Shown here piece after piece: positions 32,301-43,339 of a stretch of 64,000 bases of DNA. The DNA is from Siniperca chuatsi (Eukaryota > Chordata > Actinopteri > Centrarchiformes > Sinipercidae): the NCBI RefSeq assembly GCF_020085105.1, contig NC_058047.1, positions 16,130,001-16,194,000 on the forward strand. The letters run 5' to 3'. A program made the translations under genes and the position numbers. Every line of letters begins with the position of its first letter. Within the stretch, counting starts at the first letter, position 1. The notes beneath the pieces are model-generated. The model saw only the letters and a list, made by a program, of their open reading frames with translations. It was not told the DNA's origin and made no database searches.

Positions 32301-35300
32301 GCTTCAGCACACATCTACAGTATGTTTTCTTGAGGGGACACAGATAAGCAGGATGACGGAAATGCTTCTGTTGCAGCCACACACCACTGAATGTAAAAGT
32401 TTGACTTATTGTTTCTCTCTTCCTCTCATTCTGTAGCCCGTGGCTGAGGCTCATCACTGGTATTACATCTTGGAAATGGGCTTCTATGTGTCACTGCTTC
32501 TGTGTGTCTCTGTGGATGTCAAGCGAAAAGTAAGTGTAAGCCTCCTCGATATTTTCAAGGATGTACCCCCACACACACACACACACACACACATACACGC
32601 ATAAACTTACAGTAAAACCTCTCATTTTCTGCCCGAGATTTGAACTTTCAGTCAAATGGTTAAAACCAAAATGTCATCACTCACCGCCTTTTTTTTTTTT
32701 TTTTTGCAGTGTAATCCAAATGTTATTCTCTTGCGCAATTACACTTAATATGGATTATGCACTGGATTATCTGTTATTACATTATATCTTTGCATTTGCT
32801 CTTATTTTAAAACTTACTGGATTTGAAATCTTTAGCAAGAGATTAGCACATACTGTAAAATTCACTGATATAAGAAAGATGCTCAACAAACTTTTAAATG
32901 TGCTCTAAACTACTCTAGACTAGACTCTAAACTAGACTTTGCTATATTGCTAAGATCCTTTATATACAGAAATTACAATAAACAATCAATGTAATTCATC
33001 TATTGTCCATGTTTCTGTGTTTTAAGCAAAACACTTGAGATGTCTGCTGCTGCTGCAGCTTTCTAATGCCATTTGCTAAATTCTGGGAGAAAAAAAATTA
33101 TGTGGTTTTGTGTGAGTCACCAGCCACCACCACCACAACATGTAAATTTCCTTTCCAATAATTGGACACAACTGATGAACAAGACCACAGACGGAGAGCT
33201 GCTGAAGTCTTGGTTACGCTACTGTACATCCTCCTCATTCTGTGTGGTCTCATTGTGTTCATGTATGTGTTCCAGGATTTCAAGGAGCAGGTAATTCATC
33301 ACATCGCCACCATATTCCTCATTGGTTTCTCCTACTGTGGCAACTATGTGAGGGTTGGCACTCTGGTGATGCTGGTGCACGACTCTTCTGACTTTCTTCT
33401 TGAGGTAAAACACTGCACCTGAATTTCAATCTGCGTAAATTGATTCATTCAACAATGTTGAGGAAAGGGAAGGAGGAAATACAAAATGCATCATTGAAAT
33501 GTATTCAAAGATGAATGAATTTCGTCTACTCACGTTCAATGCACAAAACACTGCACAAAGGTCACCGGGAACTTGACTTGAATACAGCCATTGTGTATTT
33601 ATTGCGGAAATTTTCCTATCCTAACACATTATAACCCTATGTCCGGTATAAACTGAGCTGTGCATAGAAAAGGGTTATGGCCTATGGTAAAAATAAAAAA
33701 ACTGCAAGTCCCTCAGTGAGACAGTAGGTCCATTATCCTTGGTTTTATGAGGCTGATAGGTGTAACATTTCACTGATAACATCTGAAAATCAAGACTGTC
33801 ACCGTCATCTCAGAGCTGAGGAAATAGTCATGTGACCTCAGGCATGACTGGGTGTCGTCTGGCCTCTGAAAAAAGTCATGAAGGGAGAATGATTTGAGTG
33901 TCATATTCAGCCAGGTATGTGTTTCTGAGTAGGGGATATATTATATATTAGTATATTAGAAATTGATAGCCCTATTATACTGTGGGTTATTAAGGGCATT
34001 TTGGCCTGTGAAAGTCTATTCTAAAGTTCATTGCCTAAAATCAATCATCTCTGTCCTGCCACTCATTTTATAATAGGTATTGCATTTAAATGATGGAGGT
34101 CTCATTTTGGAGTAAAAGCTTTTAATTACTTTTTAATTTTCTGAATCTAGGATTTCAACTTAAGGGAAGACTGCGGACAAAATGTGAAGATTTTCTTGTT
34201 TTAAATTTAGAAATATATTTTGTTTTTGAGTTATTTTTTTTCCTTTTAAAATTGAACTAGTTGATTGAATGGCAGTGATATTTCCTATGTTACAACAAAT
34301 CAAAATTGATGACATAAGGTCAGGGTAGGTAAGTGGTTAGGGAGACTATCCTGCTGTCAGTTTGAAGCACTTAATCTCTGCTTGGCCACTCACTGTAAAA
34401 GAGTGAAACAGTGTGAACAAAAAGCAGAGGATTGTATGCATTGTTACTGATAACTAACAGGCACTTTTTCTTCTGAAAGTCTGCCAAGATGTTTCACTAT
34501 GCTGGCTGGACGAGGACGTGTGACTCACTGTTTGTCATCTTCTCTGTGGTCTTCCTGGTGACGAGGCTGGTGGTGTTACCTGGCAGGTAAAACATCATAG
34601 TGGAATATGACACTTTATTTATGTTTTTTATTTATTTTTGTTTTCTCACAGTTTTGAGTTGAACAAACACATATTGCATTATCCACTTTTTGAATGTTGT
34701 TTATTAAGTTCCTGCTCTGTTGCTCTACAGCACCCAACTGTGTCCATGTTGTCACGTATTTCCTCATGCGTTTCCTTTGCGTGCGTTATTCTCCCTCACG
34801 TCAGTGGTTTGTTAATGTAGCTGAGAGCAGCAGGTTTACGGTCCCTGGCAAAGAATTGATTTTGCCAGTTGAGAACAGTATTTGAGTGGTCAAAATGCTC
34901 TAAACCTTTCAAGAGTTGGTGCTGGAGCGATACTAAAACTGACTGTGTCTTACTGTGTTTGTTTCCCAGAGTGCTCCACACAACCCTGGTGGTGTCTCTA
35001 GAATTCTTCCAGCCCTTCTGTGCTTATTATTTCTTAAATACGCTTCTGTTAGTGCTGCAAGTTCTGCACATCTTCTGGGCTTATCTCATCCTGCGCATGG
35101 TCTACAAGTTTGTGTTCCTGGGCAAGGTGAGAAGAGTGCAAATGAAAAGGGAAGGGAAGCATACTGAGTACAGTCACTTTGGCACCAAAAATTGTTTTGT
35201 TATTATTTTTTTTCTTTCATAGGTGGAGCGTGATGAACGTAGCGATGAGGAGAGTGAGGTGGATGATGAAGAGGAAGAACCTGAGGAAGAAGGGGACGAG

Positions 35301-35423
35301 TGCAGCTGGGAGCAAAGAAAGGGTGCAATTAACTCCAAACTGGCATCGCTGGCTAACAACTGTGTCCTGAACAACCTGACCAACCAGAGGAATAGAAACA
35401 GCACACTGCCCAAAGCCAGATAA
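25154..35423 (+). CDS. cers4: ceramide synthase, CERS4-like
   Basis: N-acylates sphingoid bases with fatty acyl-CoA to make (dihydro)ceramide in the ER membrane. Ten coding exons: 25154-25329, 28122-28239, 29574-29692, 30470-30527, 30778-30828, 32437-32529, 33276-33404, 34480-34586, 34970-35126, 35223-35423. They total 1,209 nt and stay in frame (402 aa). Residues about 41-58 form TM1. Residues about 70-135 are the Hox-like domain ([12 protein letters not shown]). The TLC domain follows, with Lag motif residues H213-H214 and H240-D241-S-S-D244. The C-terminus is acidic ([11 protein letters not shown]), typical of the CERS2/3/4 group. CERS4 fits best: NEWLWQ start, [19 protein letters not shown] and FSY; CERS2 or CERS3 remain possible. 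The start is the first ATG after the acceptor. Oddities: the exon 2 donor is GTTCGT, and the N-terminal NxT sequon of CERS2/4 is absent. Its 3' end faces the kelch gene. Confidence 0.9.
26310..26530 (+). mobile_element. dispersed element family D, copy 2 (degraded)
   Basis: Shares GACAGAAAATTAATCTGCAA, GGGTTTTGGACTGTTGGTCG, GACAAAACAAGATATTTGA and TCACCTTGGGC with the other family D copies but loses similarity after about 26530. It is in the first intron of the ceramide synthase gene. Confidence 0.7.
28007..28047. repeat. perfect 17 bp inverted repeat with 7 nt loop
   Basis: ATTATAATCCCTCTGGA at 28007-28023 is followed by the spacer ATTATAA and then its exact reverse complement at 28031-28047. 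The spacer repeats the start of the arm. It lies 75 bp upstream of ceramide synthase exon 2, so a transcript hairpin would sit close to the branch-point region. Confidence 0.9.
29296..29329. repeat. (TA)n microsatellite
   Basis: Perfect TA run of about 34 bp in the intron before ceramide synthase exon 3. Confidence 0.9.
31060..31380 (+). mobile_element. dispersed element family D, copy 3
   Basis: Contains CCAGCTTCTCAAATGTGAGG, GGCTTTGGACTGTTGGTCGG, GACAAAACAAGACGTTTGA and ATTTTTCACTATTTCCTGA in the family D order, ending near ACAGCCCTAATGCA. It lies in the ceramide synthase intron between coding exons 5 and 6. Confidence 0.8.
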
Positions 35424-36037
35424 TGTAAAAGCTCCACATCTACCAAGCCCCACTGGGGAAAAAAGTTATTTCCCTCACCGCCTATTGGAGATTAACTCAT
35501 ATCTGACATATCTATACATACATATAGCTTGTGCACATCCAGAATGGTCCATTGATGATTTCAGATCAGAGTAAGTCTGCATCCTGCTTACCCTGAAAAA
35601 ACAAGGGCGAAAAAGCACAGATGATTGCAAATCTACACACTCAGTGTGAGATTAGGGAGAAACGCCCTTGTTACTGTCACCCATAACACTGCATACTGTA
35701 AAAATATATTTGGCAAAACAAGGAGACAGTGAAATTTCCTTCACAACTAATCACGTGTGTTGTTTTTGCAGATTTGGTATGCTGTTTCTTTTTATTGTAC
35801 TACAATAACTTGTTTGTTAATACATACGGATGCAAATACCTGGACTGTGTTATAATGCATTTATCCTTTCTATCCTTTCTTCAACAAGAAAAACTAAATG
35901 TTTTTTATACAAAATCAAACTGTTCTAATCAAATAATGTGGTATGTTTTAAACAGAGCAAACTAAAGCTAGAATTTAATAGTAATTCACTCCCACAGCTT
36001 TGTATCCACAGACAGTATGGTTGATTGTACATAGACT

Positions 36038-36043
36038 AATAAA
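36038..36043 (+). terminator. polyadenylation signal, ceramide synthase (proximal)
   Basis: AATAAA hexamer 615 bp downstream of the cers stop codon. Confidence 0.5.
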
Positions 36044-36355
36044 AACTTTGATTGTAGTAAATCTGTTGGTAAACCACTTTATATATCTATTTTTTATGAA
36101 CTGTTTACTCAGCAGGTCATTTTTATGTTGTTGTAATCTGTGGCAGAATATAAAAGGCTACTGCAGAAGTCCCTTAGGGATGATGAAATTATATTTTTCC
36201 GTGATAGGATGTGATTTTGTTGGTTATGTTTAAGCTCACTTCTTAGAAAAGATATGGCACCCCCTGGTGCACAAAAAAGAACATATCCTTGTAGAGAAAG
36301 CTCTCTCCATGTTTGATAAAATGATGCCTTTACAAAAAATGTACTGCTCCTAGAA

Positions 36356-36359
<4 letters not shown>

Positions 36360-36406
<47 letters not shown>
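36360..36406 (+). repeat. (GT)n microsatellite
   Basis: Perfect TG/GT run of about 46 bp, probably within the long form of the ceramide synthase 3' UTR. Confidence 0.95.
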
Positions 36407-36408
<2 letters not shown>

Positions 36409-37316
36409 GTTTCTTTTTCTACTTTGCATAACATTGTGACAGACAGCATGATTTATCAACAAGGCTTTTGTTAAGGTTTGCTCTACAGGACTTTAGTTTT
36501 GTGCCTCGGCTGCTGTTTTTACACTATTCTGTGACAAGTACTTGATATTAAGCTTTGTGTGTACGTAGGTTTACCTTTACTGGACAAACACACAGGCCAG
36601 GCATTACTGTGACTAGTTGTAATGTTTGGCTTGAAATGTTGGTGAGGCTGGTAGGTAAGCTATGAGAAGTATGCACACACACACATACACAAGTATGATG
36701 GGCATTTGTAAAATGTGAGGTATTTTAGATACTTGTCTACAAAGGTCAAATGCTTTAAGCTCAGATGAAGAAATGTCTTACTGAAATGTAAAGACTGAAA
36801 GATCATTGTAAAAGCTGATGACTTATTTTGATATGACTAGACTGTGCTCTACTACTTTACTAGGAGCAAGAGGTAAGAGATTTTACATGTATTTAAACAC
36901 AGTGGAAAAACTACAGTATACTCATGGTCATTACCTTCCAAAAACTGGTATTACATTTTCATAGGTTAGTAAGGGCAACTCTTTAAAATAAGTGGTTGCT
37001 GTGTCCAATCTAACCCGATTTTAGTGTGATGTGTGTTAAGTGTGATGGGAGTGGAAGCAGGGTTATGTCTGACTGTGAACAGGGACTGAATAGCACTGAG
37101 GGGCCCACAACATAAGGTGGGATTTAAGCTGTAGAATACTAAAAGGGCTGCTCCACTGAATAACACACCCATGACCCCCACTAGAATATTCCCTTTTTAA
37201 AATTAAAATTAGGTATAAAACCAGGAGAAATGTTGTTTCCATGAAAGTAACACTTGACTGTTTTCTTCTGAGTGCACTAAGATGCTTTTTGACTGTGTGA
37301 CCAGTTGAAATGTTTT

Positions 37317-37340
37317 AATAAATGACTTCTATTGAATAAA
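37317..37340 (+). terminator. paired polyadenylation signals, ceramide synthase (distal)
   Basis: Two AATAAA hexamers at 37317-37322 and 37335-37340. They lie about 90 bp from the opposing AATAAA of the kelch gene on the other strand. Confidence 0.5.
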
Positions 37341-37425
37341 TTTGCACCGCTGTCTTCTTTTAAGCGGAAGATTTTACTAGTCTTGATTATGTGTCACTCA
37401 GTCCATTTTTATAGATTTATTTTAT

Positions 37426-37431
37426 GAAACA
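37426..37431 (-). terminator. polyadenylation signal of the kelch gene
   Basis: TTTATT on the plus strand reads AATAAA on the minus strand, about 180 bp downstream of the kelch stop codon at 37610. Confidence 0.55.
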
Positions 37432-37609
37432 GCTCTTCATTTTTTTTTTTATAAATTTCACCCAAATTGTGACTTCTTACATAAAAATGTATTTGGCAAG
37501 TGCTCTGTTTAAGGCAAGAATGACACTTCTAATACACACATATACATAACCACAAATTTCATTGTGTAGTATAGATTAATGCGTTTTCATTCAGTCACAT
37601 CACACACCG

Positions 37610-39770
37610 TCACGTGACCATTCTCATGGTGACACATCCTCTGAGGGGCACAGCGCAAGGTATGGCATCATCTACCTCAATGCAAGTGTCTATGTAAGGG
37701 TCCATCAGCACCATGTTTGGGAATGTGTTGTTACTCTTCCTCTCACTGACCAGGTATATCTGGCCGCTGACTGTTGTGCAGCCAGAAAAGAACTTCCTGT
37801 CCAGACATTCCTCCTCCAGCACAGTCCACTCATTTGTCTCCACGTCAAAACGCAAAGCTTGGCCTCCAAACAGGTAGAGGGCACCATTGAGCTCTGTGGC
37901 AACCAGGTCATATCTGTGAAAGGGTTAAAAAAAAAGGTTTAACTGCCACATAATTACCCTGTCAACTAAGGCTGAAAGGACAAGCTATTATGAAAAAAGC
38001 AATATACTAATAAAGAAATATCACTTTGACAATGTCAGAAAGCAAAGTTGAAGAGTCAGTGTATTACAGAAAATTCACTCACCGTGGAAAAGGAGAATAG
38101 GAGACCACATCCCATTGATCCTCCTTCACCATATACCTCTGAATTCCACCATACGCCTCCCCGTTTTCATCCAGGCCACACGCCACGTAGATACATGATC
38201 CCAGAGCAGCAGTGGCTGCCCTCTCCACAGCCCTAACCATGGGGCTGACCCCCTCCCAACCCGCCTCTGACCCCAGCACAAGCCTTTCTACATCAGCCAC
38301 AAGCCCTTCATCCATGCTGCCCCCCAGGACATACAGTACGGAGTCCAGCCCTATGGAGCAGTGGCTGTGCCTGGACTTCTGCAGGGCCGGGCCATCTAGC
38401 CAGCGCTGGTTCCCACATTCGTATATCCTGACCCAGTCCACACTGAACCACAGCACGTCCCGGAAGCAGCCGCCTGTCACAACAACATTGTCTCCTACAT
38501 AATGAGAGAATCATAAAATAAAGAAAATATAATGTTAGAAAAAAACATGACAATTCTAATGTCCAATATACATATGTTGTGTTATTTAGCATTTAATGTA
38601 AGAACAAAGACACATGACTGATGAAATCTAACACACTCCACATGAAGAATAAATACACATTTAGCCCCTCACTTATCATCAGTTTCATCATTATCCTCAT
38701 CTTCATCACCATGAACATCACCATTCTCATTATTCAACATTACCTACTGCAGCCACCGAATACTGAGTGAGGTTCTTCCTCTGCAGAGGTGCACAGCTCT
38801 GCCATCTACCACTGAGTGGGTGAAACTGGTAAAGTGCCTGTTGCTCCTGATCGTGAGGTCCGCCCAGGACGAAGAGGGTGTCTCTGGCCGCGGTCCTCCT
38901 CATTGACCTGCCCATTGACCAAGATGTTGGAAAATGTTCATTCAGCATGCAGATGAGCTTGGCTCTGGGGTCAGAGCTTTTCATTCTGGTCAAAAGTTCA
39001 GTGATAAATGGTAAAGAGATCGACTCAGGCCTCACCAGCTCAATGAGCTCCAGAAAATGTTCTTCTCGTTTAGGGTCAAATGACACCCAGCGTAGGGTGG
39101 CCTCCAGGGCCAGATCATCTTTATGGATGGCCAGGTCATCACTGGCAAGAAGGTCTGCTATGGTCTCCTTAGATAGGGACAGGAAGTCCTCTTCAGCGAC
39201 GATAGCAGAGAAGTGTGTAAGCACCACCTGTCGTGCCGCTTTGTAGAGCTGAGTGCAGCCCAGCCGCCAAGCATAGGCCATCATTCCCAGACAGTTAGTG
39301 AGGTGCAGCTCACGCTCCAGGAACTTGCAGCACAGCAGCTTGGCTCGCTCCAGTTGTAAAAAGTCTGCGGTTTCAAGGATCCCCAGAACATTTTCTCTGT
39401 CCAAAGCTAGGTTGGATGTCCTGCTGTATTCCATTAAAACTCTGAAATGCTGCAGGCCCACACCTTTGATCTCAACTTTCCTTTTGCTGCTCTCTACACC
39501 ACAGCCAAAAAACAGAGCCCTAAAGTAGGGACTCTGGTGGGCCAGTTGTTGACGGTTGACATGAAAACTCTCTCCTTCTACTCGTAGAATAGCATCAGGG
39601 ATAACATCAGGCTCAGAGTTAGAGTCTTTCACACGTAAAGCAGATTCATCCTCTTCAAGTTTGTTTATCTGTTCAAGGAGAACCGTGAATGTAAAGCTCC
39701 GAGGTTTGAGCTCAGTGTCTGCTCTGCAGGCCATGTCACAAGAAACAGCCACACCAACTGTCTTCTGCAT
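37610..39770 (-). CDS. divergent BTB-BACK-kelch protein (KLHL family)
   Basis: Three coding exons, in transcript order 39770-38744, 38494-38083 and 37913-37610, with GT/AG borders and matching phases, encode 580 aa. Residues about 50-160 form a BTB domain (RVEGESFHVNRQQLAHQSPY, then YFRALF). Residues about 165-270 form a BACK domain (LTNCLGMMAYAWRLGC; EEDFLSLSKETI). About six kelch-like blades follow (FVLGG, VVVTGG, YVLGG, YVACG, YLFGG, IYLVSE), the last without a GG pair. BTB-BACK-kelch proteins usually act as Cullin-3 ubiquitin-ligase substrate adaptors, so that role is inferred. The BTB start is unusual: a charged linker precedes DAILRVEG instead of the common FxDV strand. The ending PCAVPLRGCVTM recalls the KLHL6/24/35 group, but I cannot name the orthologue. 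It is head to head with lsm7 and tail to tail with cers. Confidence 0.88.
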
Positions 39771-39990
39771 AGTGCCTCGTCCTCAATCTGGTTTACAACA
39801 CACCAACTGGTGATATTAATAGACTTTCCCTCTGACTGACTGCTGGCTAAAGGCAACAAGGAAAAGGAGGTCAGTTTAAAAAAAACAGATGCTAATTATA
39901 ACACAGGGAGGCAAGGGGCTTATAATTTAACACTAATTGTTTGATGATTAAACTGATAATTTTAGTAAATTAATACTAGAGTCAACAGAC
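39771..39990 (-). promoter_or_regulatory. 5' flank / probable 5' UTR of the kelch gene
   Basis: The 220 bp upstream of the kelch ATG, bounded by the inverted-repeat element. No clear TATA box. The start site of transcription cannot be placed from sequence. Confidence 0.35.
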
Positions 39991-40540
39991 TAATGCTGCG
40001 TTCCAGACAATGTCGGAGGTCAGAATTCCCCAGTTGAAATTTCCGACTTCCGACCTCAAAGCGATCCAGGTGCACAACGTCAAACGTAAACAAAAAACAT
40101 GGCTGACCATGACAAACTAATGTTTCTTTGGCATGTGTACACACAATTGAACTCTCAGCAATGCAGCCTCCTTGCATAGATAACCGAAACAGAGGCGAAA
40201 ACAACTACGTATGAACAAACGCCATTATGCATATTATTTTACGGCACTTTTATACTGGAAACGTATCTTCATATTCCATTCACTAGCCTAATACAATACT
40301 GTAGTCTACAAATACATCCTACCCCCCTCCCCTACTAATTGAAATGTAGCCTAATGTGCACTTCCATGAGTGTTGCATTGTTATGTGACGTCAAACAACT
40401 GCTTCTTCACGAAGTCGGGGTAGATGAATTTGCCCCGAAGTCACAAGTAGGAACTCCGGCTTTAAGTGTCGTTCCATTGTACTTTAACTAGTAGGAGGTC
40501 GGAAATTTTCGAGTTCCGAGTTGTCTGGAACGCAGCATTA
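39991..40540. mobile_element. 550 bp non-autonomous TIR element between kelch gene and lsm7
   Basis: The left terminus TAATGCTGCGTTCCAGACAA is mirrored at the right end by TTGTCTGGAACGCAGCATTA, a perfect 20 bp inverted repeat. Similarity continues inward imperfectly (GTCGGAGGTC and CCGACTTCCGACCTC against GGAGGTCGGAAATTTTCGAG). The interior has no transposase frame. It fills most of the shared 5' region of two divergent genes. The target-site duplication is ambiguous because the outermost bases are themselves symmetric. Confidence 0.85.
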
Positions 40541-40579
40541 TAAACAACAAACTACTGACGTCAGCTACAGGCGCTCAAC

Positions 40580-40638
40580 GATTTGATTGGTGGAACAGTT
40601 CTGAGGTCAAAGTTTAACTTCCGTGTCACAAAGCTAAC
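40580..40638 (+). promoter_or_regulatory. lsm7 proximal promoter / short 5' UTR
   Basis: A reverse CCAAT box (ATTGG at 40586-40590) and an ETS/GABP-like ACTTCCG (40617-40623) lie just before the lsm7 ATG. CCAAT plus ETS sites without a TATA box are typical of housekeeping promoters. Transcription must start within a few tens of bases upstream of the ATG if this model is right. Confidence 0.5.
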
Positions 40639-42969
40639 ATGGCGGTGAGTTCATATGGTTTTCGCTTTCATTCAAACATCTTTTTACCCATAAACATTCT
40701 CAGGGGTATCTTTAGCCAGTATTTGTTTATTCCGAACATGACCTGAGATGTAGAAGAACTATTAGAAAGTAATGTGGCGTTTTTCTTGCTAACTTGGCTA
40801 GCCTAGCAAAGCTAACCTCAGGCTAAGTTCGTTCGTGTGTGTGTGCCTGTGCGCGCGTGCGCGCGGCTAGCTTGCATGTGATTTACTTACAAACTATGTC
40901 CCTTTGCTCTGTGTAGGATAAAGAAAAGAAGAAAAAGGAGAGCATCTTCGACTTGTCAAAATACATCGACAAGCCGATTCGTGTGAAGTTTCAAGGAGGC
41001 CGAGAGGGTAGGTGGATTCATCCTGATAATAAGCTAATGCTAATCAGTGTAGCCAGTGGAAACGGTACATGTGTGGGCATTGTTCCCCCTCTAAATCATT
41101 GAATTGATCCTGACTAACGTAAGCTTTACAATGTGTATTTCACTCTCAGCCAGCGGTGTCCTGAAAGGTTTTGATCCTCTGTTGAACCTGGTGCTGGACG
41201 GGACAATCGAGTATATGCGTGGTAAGTTAAGTGGATACAAACTCTCGGCAGTAAATGTAACATACGTCAATCAAAAAAGGAGTCAAACTGGGCCAATTTT
41301 ATCGTTCAGGAGTGGGCTGACTTTGACGGAAACAACATGGGAAATGTCATTATGTTAAACATGGACATGTTCTTCTCCAATGGGCAAATTATTCGCATAA
41401 TGAAAGAAACTGTATGGAGAGATGTCATTACTTCCATCTGACAACTTTACTTAGCTAGGATGGGACTGGGAGAAAACAGAGATTCATACACCCTTAACCT
41501 GAACTTAACTTAAGCCCTACCCAAACTAATCATCTCTGTAACACCTAATCATAACCTGTCGTGAAGCCTTATGAAGCTTTGGGGCTTCAAGCGGAGCAAG
41601 CACAGTGATATCTGGTGGTTTGTAAAACTTACAGTCGTCCTTCAAGACTAGAGCTGAACACAACACTACCTCCGATTTATGTAGTTTTAGTCTCTTATGT
41701 GTGCAATGAAAGTGCAACAAGCCTGCATGTTGTTATTAAAATCTGTAATACTTTTGTTCAGAAGTGCTGCATTAAATCTAGATGGTATTGTGCAATATGT
41801 TGCAGTAAAATAATTGCTAAATGCATCGTCCATAAAGCGTAGATATAAAATATTTTCGCTCACATGAAATATCAATATACCTTTTGGTGTAATTTAGACC
41901 CAGTGTCACTGTGGGCTTGTGCATTTTAGCTTCATGATTGTTGTTGATTTTGTTTTTTTTGTTGCATTTCAGATGAATCACAATGGGATGTGATTGGAGA
42001 GTGATATTCATTAAATTATCCTATTACTTTTATTACATTATTTCTTGGTATCAGGTGGAAATGTTCACTTATGATTCTAATGTACGTCGCCATTTTTCTC
42101 AATTATTCTCCTTTCTTCTTATCCCACTAATGTGCCAATCACATAGTTTAGTTGCAAAACTTTCAAAACTGTCAAACGGAATGAAGCGCTTTCTGAAGCA
42201 CCAGTGATGTCTGAAGCTCATCAGTCACGTGGTAGTCTTCATTTGACACAAGCTCCGACACAATGTATTGAAACAGTGAGCTTCACTGGAGTGAAACAAA
42301 CTTCTGTATCGTTCACCCATGTCTGAGGCCATGTTTTGAATCAGATTGTACACATGGTGTTCCATGAGATGTGTCTGACTTGGTTTAGGATCTATTTAAA
42401 GGGCCCTGTGGAGTTTCCTTGTAAACATAGTTCCTGTGTACATTCAGTGTTACTCACCAAAATGCATTGTGTGCATCCTTGAGGGCTAACAAACGTGTTG
42501 AATGGATTCCCTTCCTCATACTACATTTGTAAAGTAGTTTGTTTTGTTTTGTTTTTTAAGTTTGAAACTTGCATTGCTTACATTCAGGTTTACTTGCATT
42601 TACTCACATTACTGCCACCTAAACATCAGTGGAATACTGTGAAACATTGGCAGGATTGTTTATCGTGTCATCACATGCATGCGTATCCTCACACACATAC
42701 ATGAGACTGAACTAAACTGCTCTGTAACACTATGGTCAAAAAGTGGTCAAAAACTCCACAGGGTACCTTTTTAATAAGAACAGGTTCATGTGTGTCTGTA
42801 ACTCTTGCCCATTCTTGTCTAACCAGATCCAGATGACCAGCTGAAGCTGACAGAAGACACCAGGCAGCTGGGGCTGGTGGTCTGCAGAGGAACCTCCGTA
42901 GTGCTAATCTGTCCTCAGGACGGCATGGAGGCTATACCAAACCCCTTCATACAGCAACAGGATGGCTAA
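40639..42969 (+). CDS. lsm7: U6 snRNA-associated Sm-like protein LSm7
   Basis: A subunit of the LSm1-7 ring (cytoplasmic mRNA decapping and decay) and the LSm2-8 ring (nuclear, binds the U6 snRNA 3' end). Four coding exons, 40639-40644, 40917-41007, 41150-41221 and 42827-42969, give 312 nt and 103 aa, the usual vertebrate length. Exon 1 holds only Met-Ala. The protein begins MADKEKKKKESIFDLSKYID. The Sm1 motif spans about residues 14-60 (VKFQGGREASGVLKGFDPLL, then NLVLD) and the Sm2 part follows (LGLVVCRGTSVVLI). It ends EAIPNPFIQQQDG. All borders are GT/AG and all phases match. Intron 3 (1.6 kb) contains an inverted-repeat element. Identity is essentially certain. Confidence 0.97.
42396..42774. 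mobile_element. 379 bp non-autonomous TIR element in lsm7 intron 3
   Basis: The left end TTAAAGGGCCCTGTGGAGTTT is mirrored on the right by AAACTCCACAGGGTACC followed by TTTTTAA, an imperfect terminal inverted repeat of about 22 bp with a 13 bp perfect core (CCCTGTGGAGTTT). No coding capacity. It ends 52 bp before lsm7 exon 4. Confidence 0.8.
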
Positions 42970-43311
42970 CACACTGTCACTCACTGAGTTACAGTCTCAC
43001 ACACACACACGCACACAAATACAACCATGCACACACTTGAATGTTTTGTTGAGTTTTTTGTTGTTTTAATTTTTTAAAAACATAACAGTAACATTGTGTC
43101 AAACAAAGCAAATTTCTGTTGTTAAAAATCATAAGTTGATCAGCAAAAGGACACTTAAAAGCACTTCACTTTTGTTTCTGTCTGTGACGTGAACGTTTGC
43201 AAAGATTTGAGTTGTAAAGAGCCCACAAGTTTTGGAAGTGTTAACAGTACCATTTTCTTTTTATCCAGAATAAGTCAACTTTTTACAATTCTTTGTTGTT
43301 TTTGATAAGAA

Positions 43312-43322
43312 AATAAAATAAA
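43312..43322 (+). terminator. lsm7 polyadenylation signals
   Basis: Two overlapping AATAAA hexamers (43312-43317 and 43317-43322) lie 343 bp after the lsm7 stop. A GT-rich stretch (TGTATGTTGAGTGTTGTG) follows, as expected downstream of a cleavage site. Confidence 0.8.
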
Positions 43323-43339
43323 AATGTATGTTGAGTGTT

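Larger units (their letters stand above)
35424..37340 (+). other. probable ceramide synthase 3' untranslated region
   Basis: About 1.9 kb without a supported gene lies between the cers stop and the convergent kelch gene. An early AATAAA at 36038-36043 would give a 3' UTR of about 640 nt. Two later signals at 37317-37322 and 37335-37340 would give about 1.9 kb, including the GT array at 36360-36406. Which site is used cannot be read from genomic sequence. Confidence 0.5.

Noticed and set aside
34321-34400. Possible tRNA-derived SINE (GTAAGTGGTTAG block)
   Set aside because: The first part resembles a tRNA-type A-box region, but I found no convincing B-box at the right distance and no tail, so it is too weak to call.
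40836-40866. Alternating GT/GC run with Z-DNA potential in lsm7 intron 1
   Set aside because: Short and common near vertebrate promoters; nothing else supports a function.
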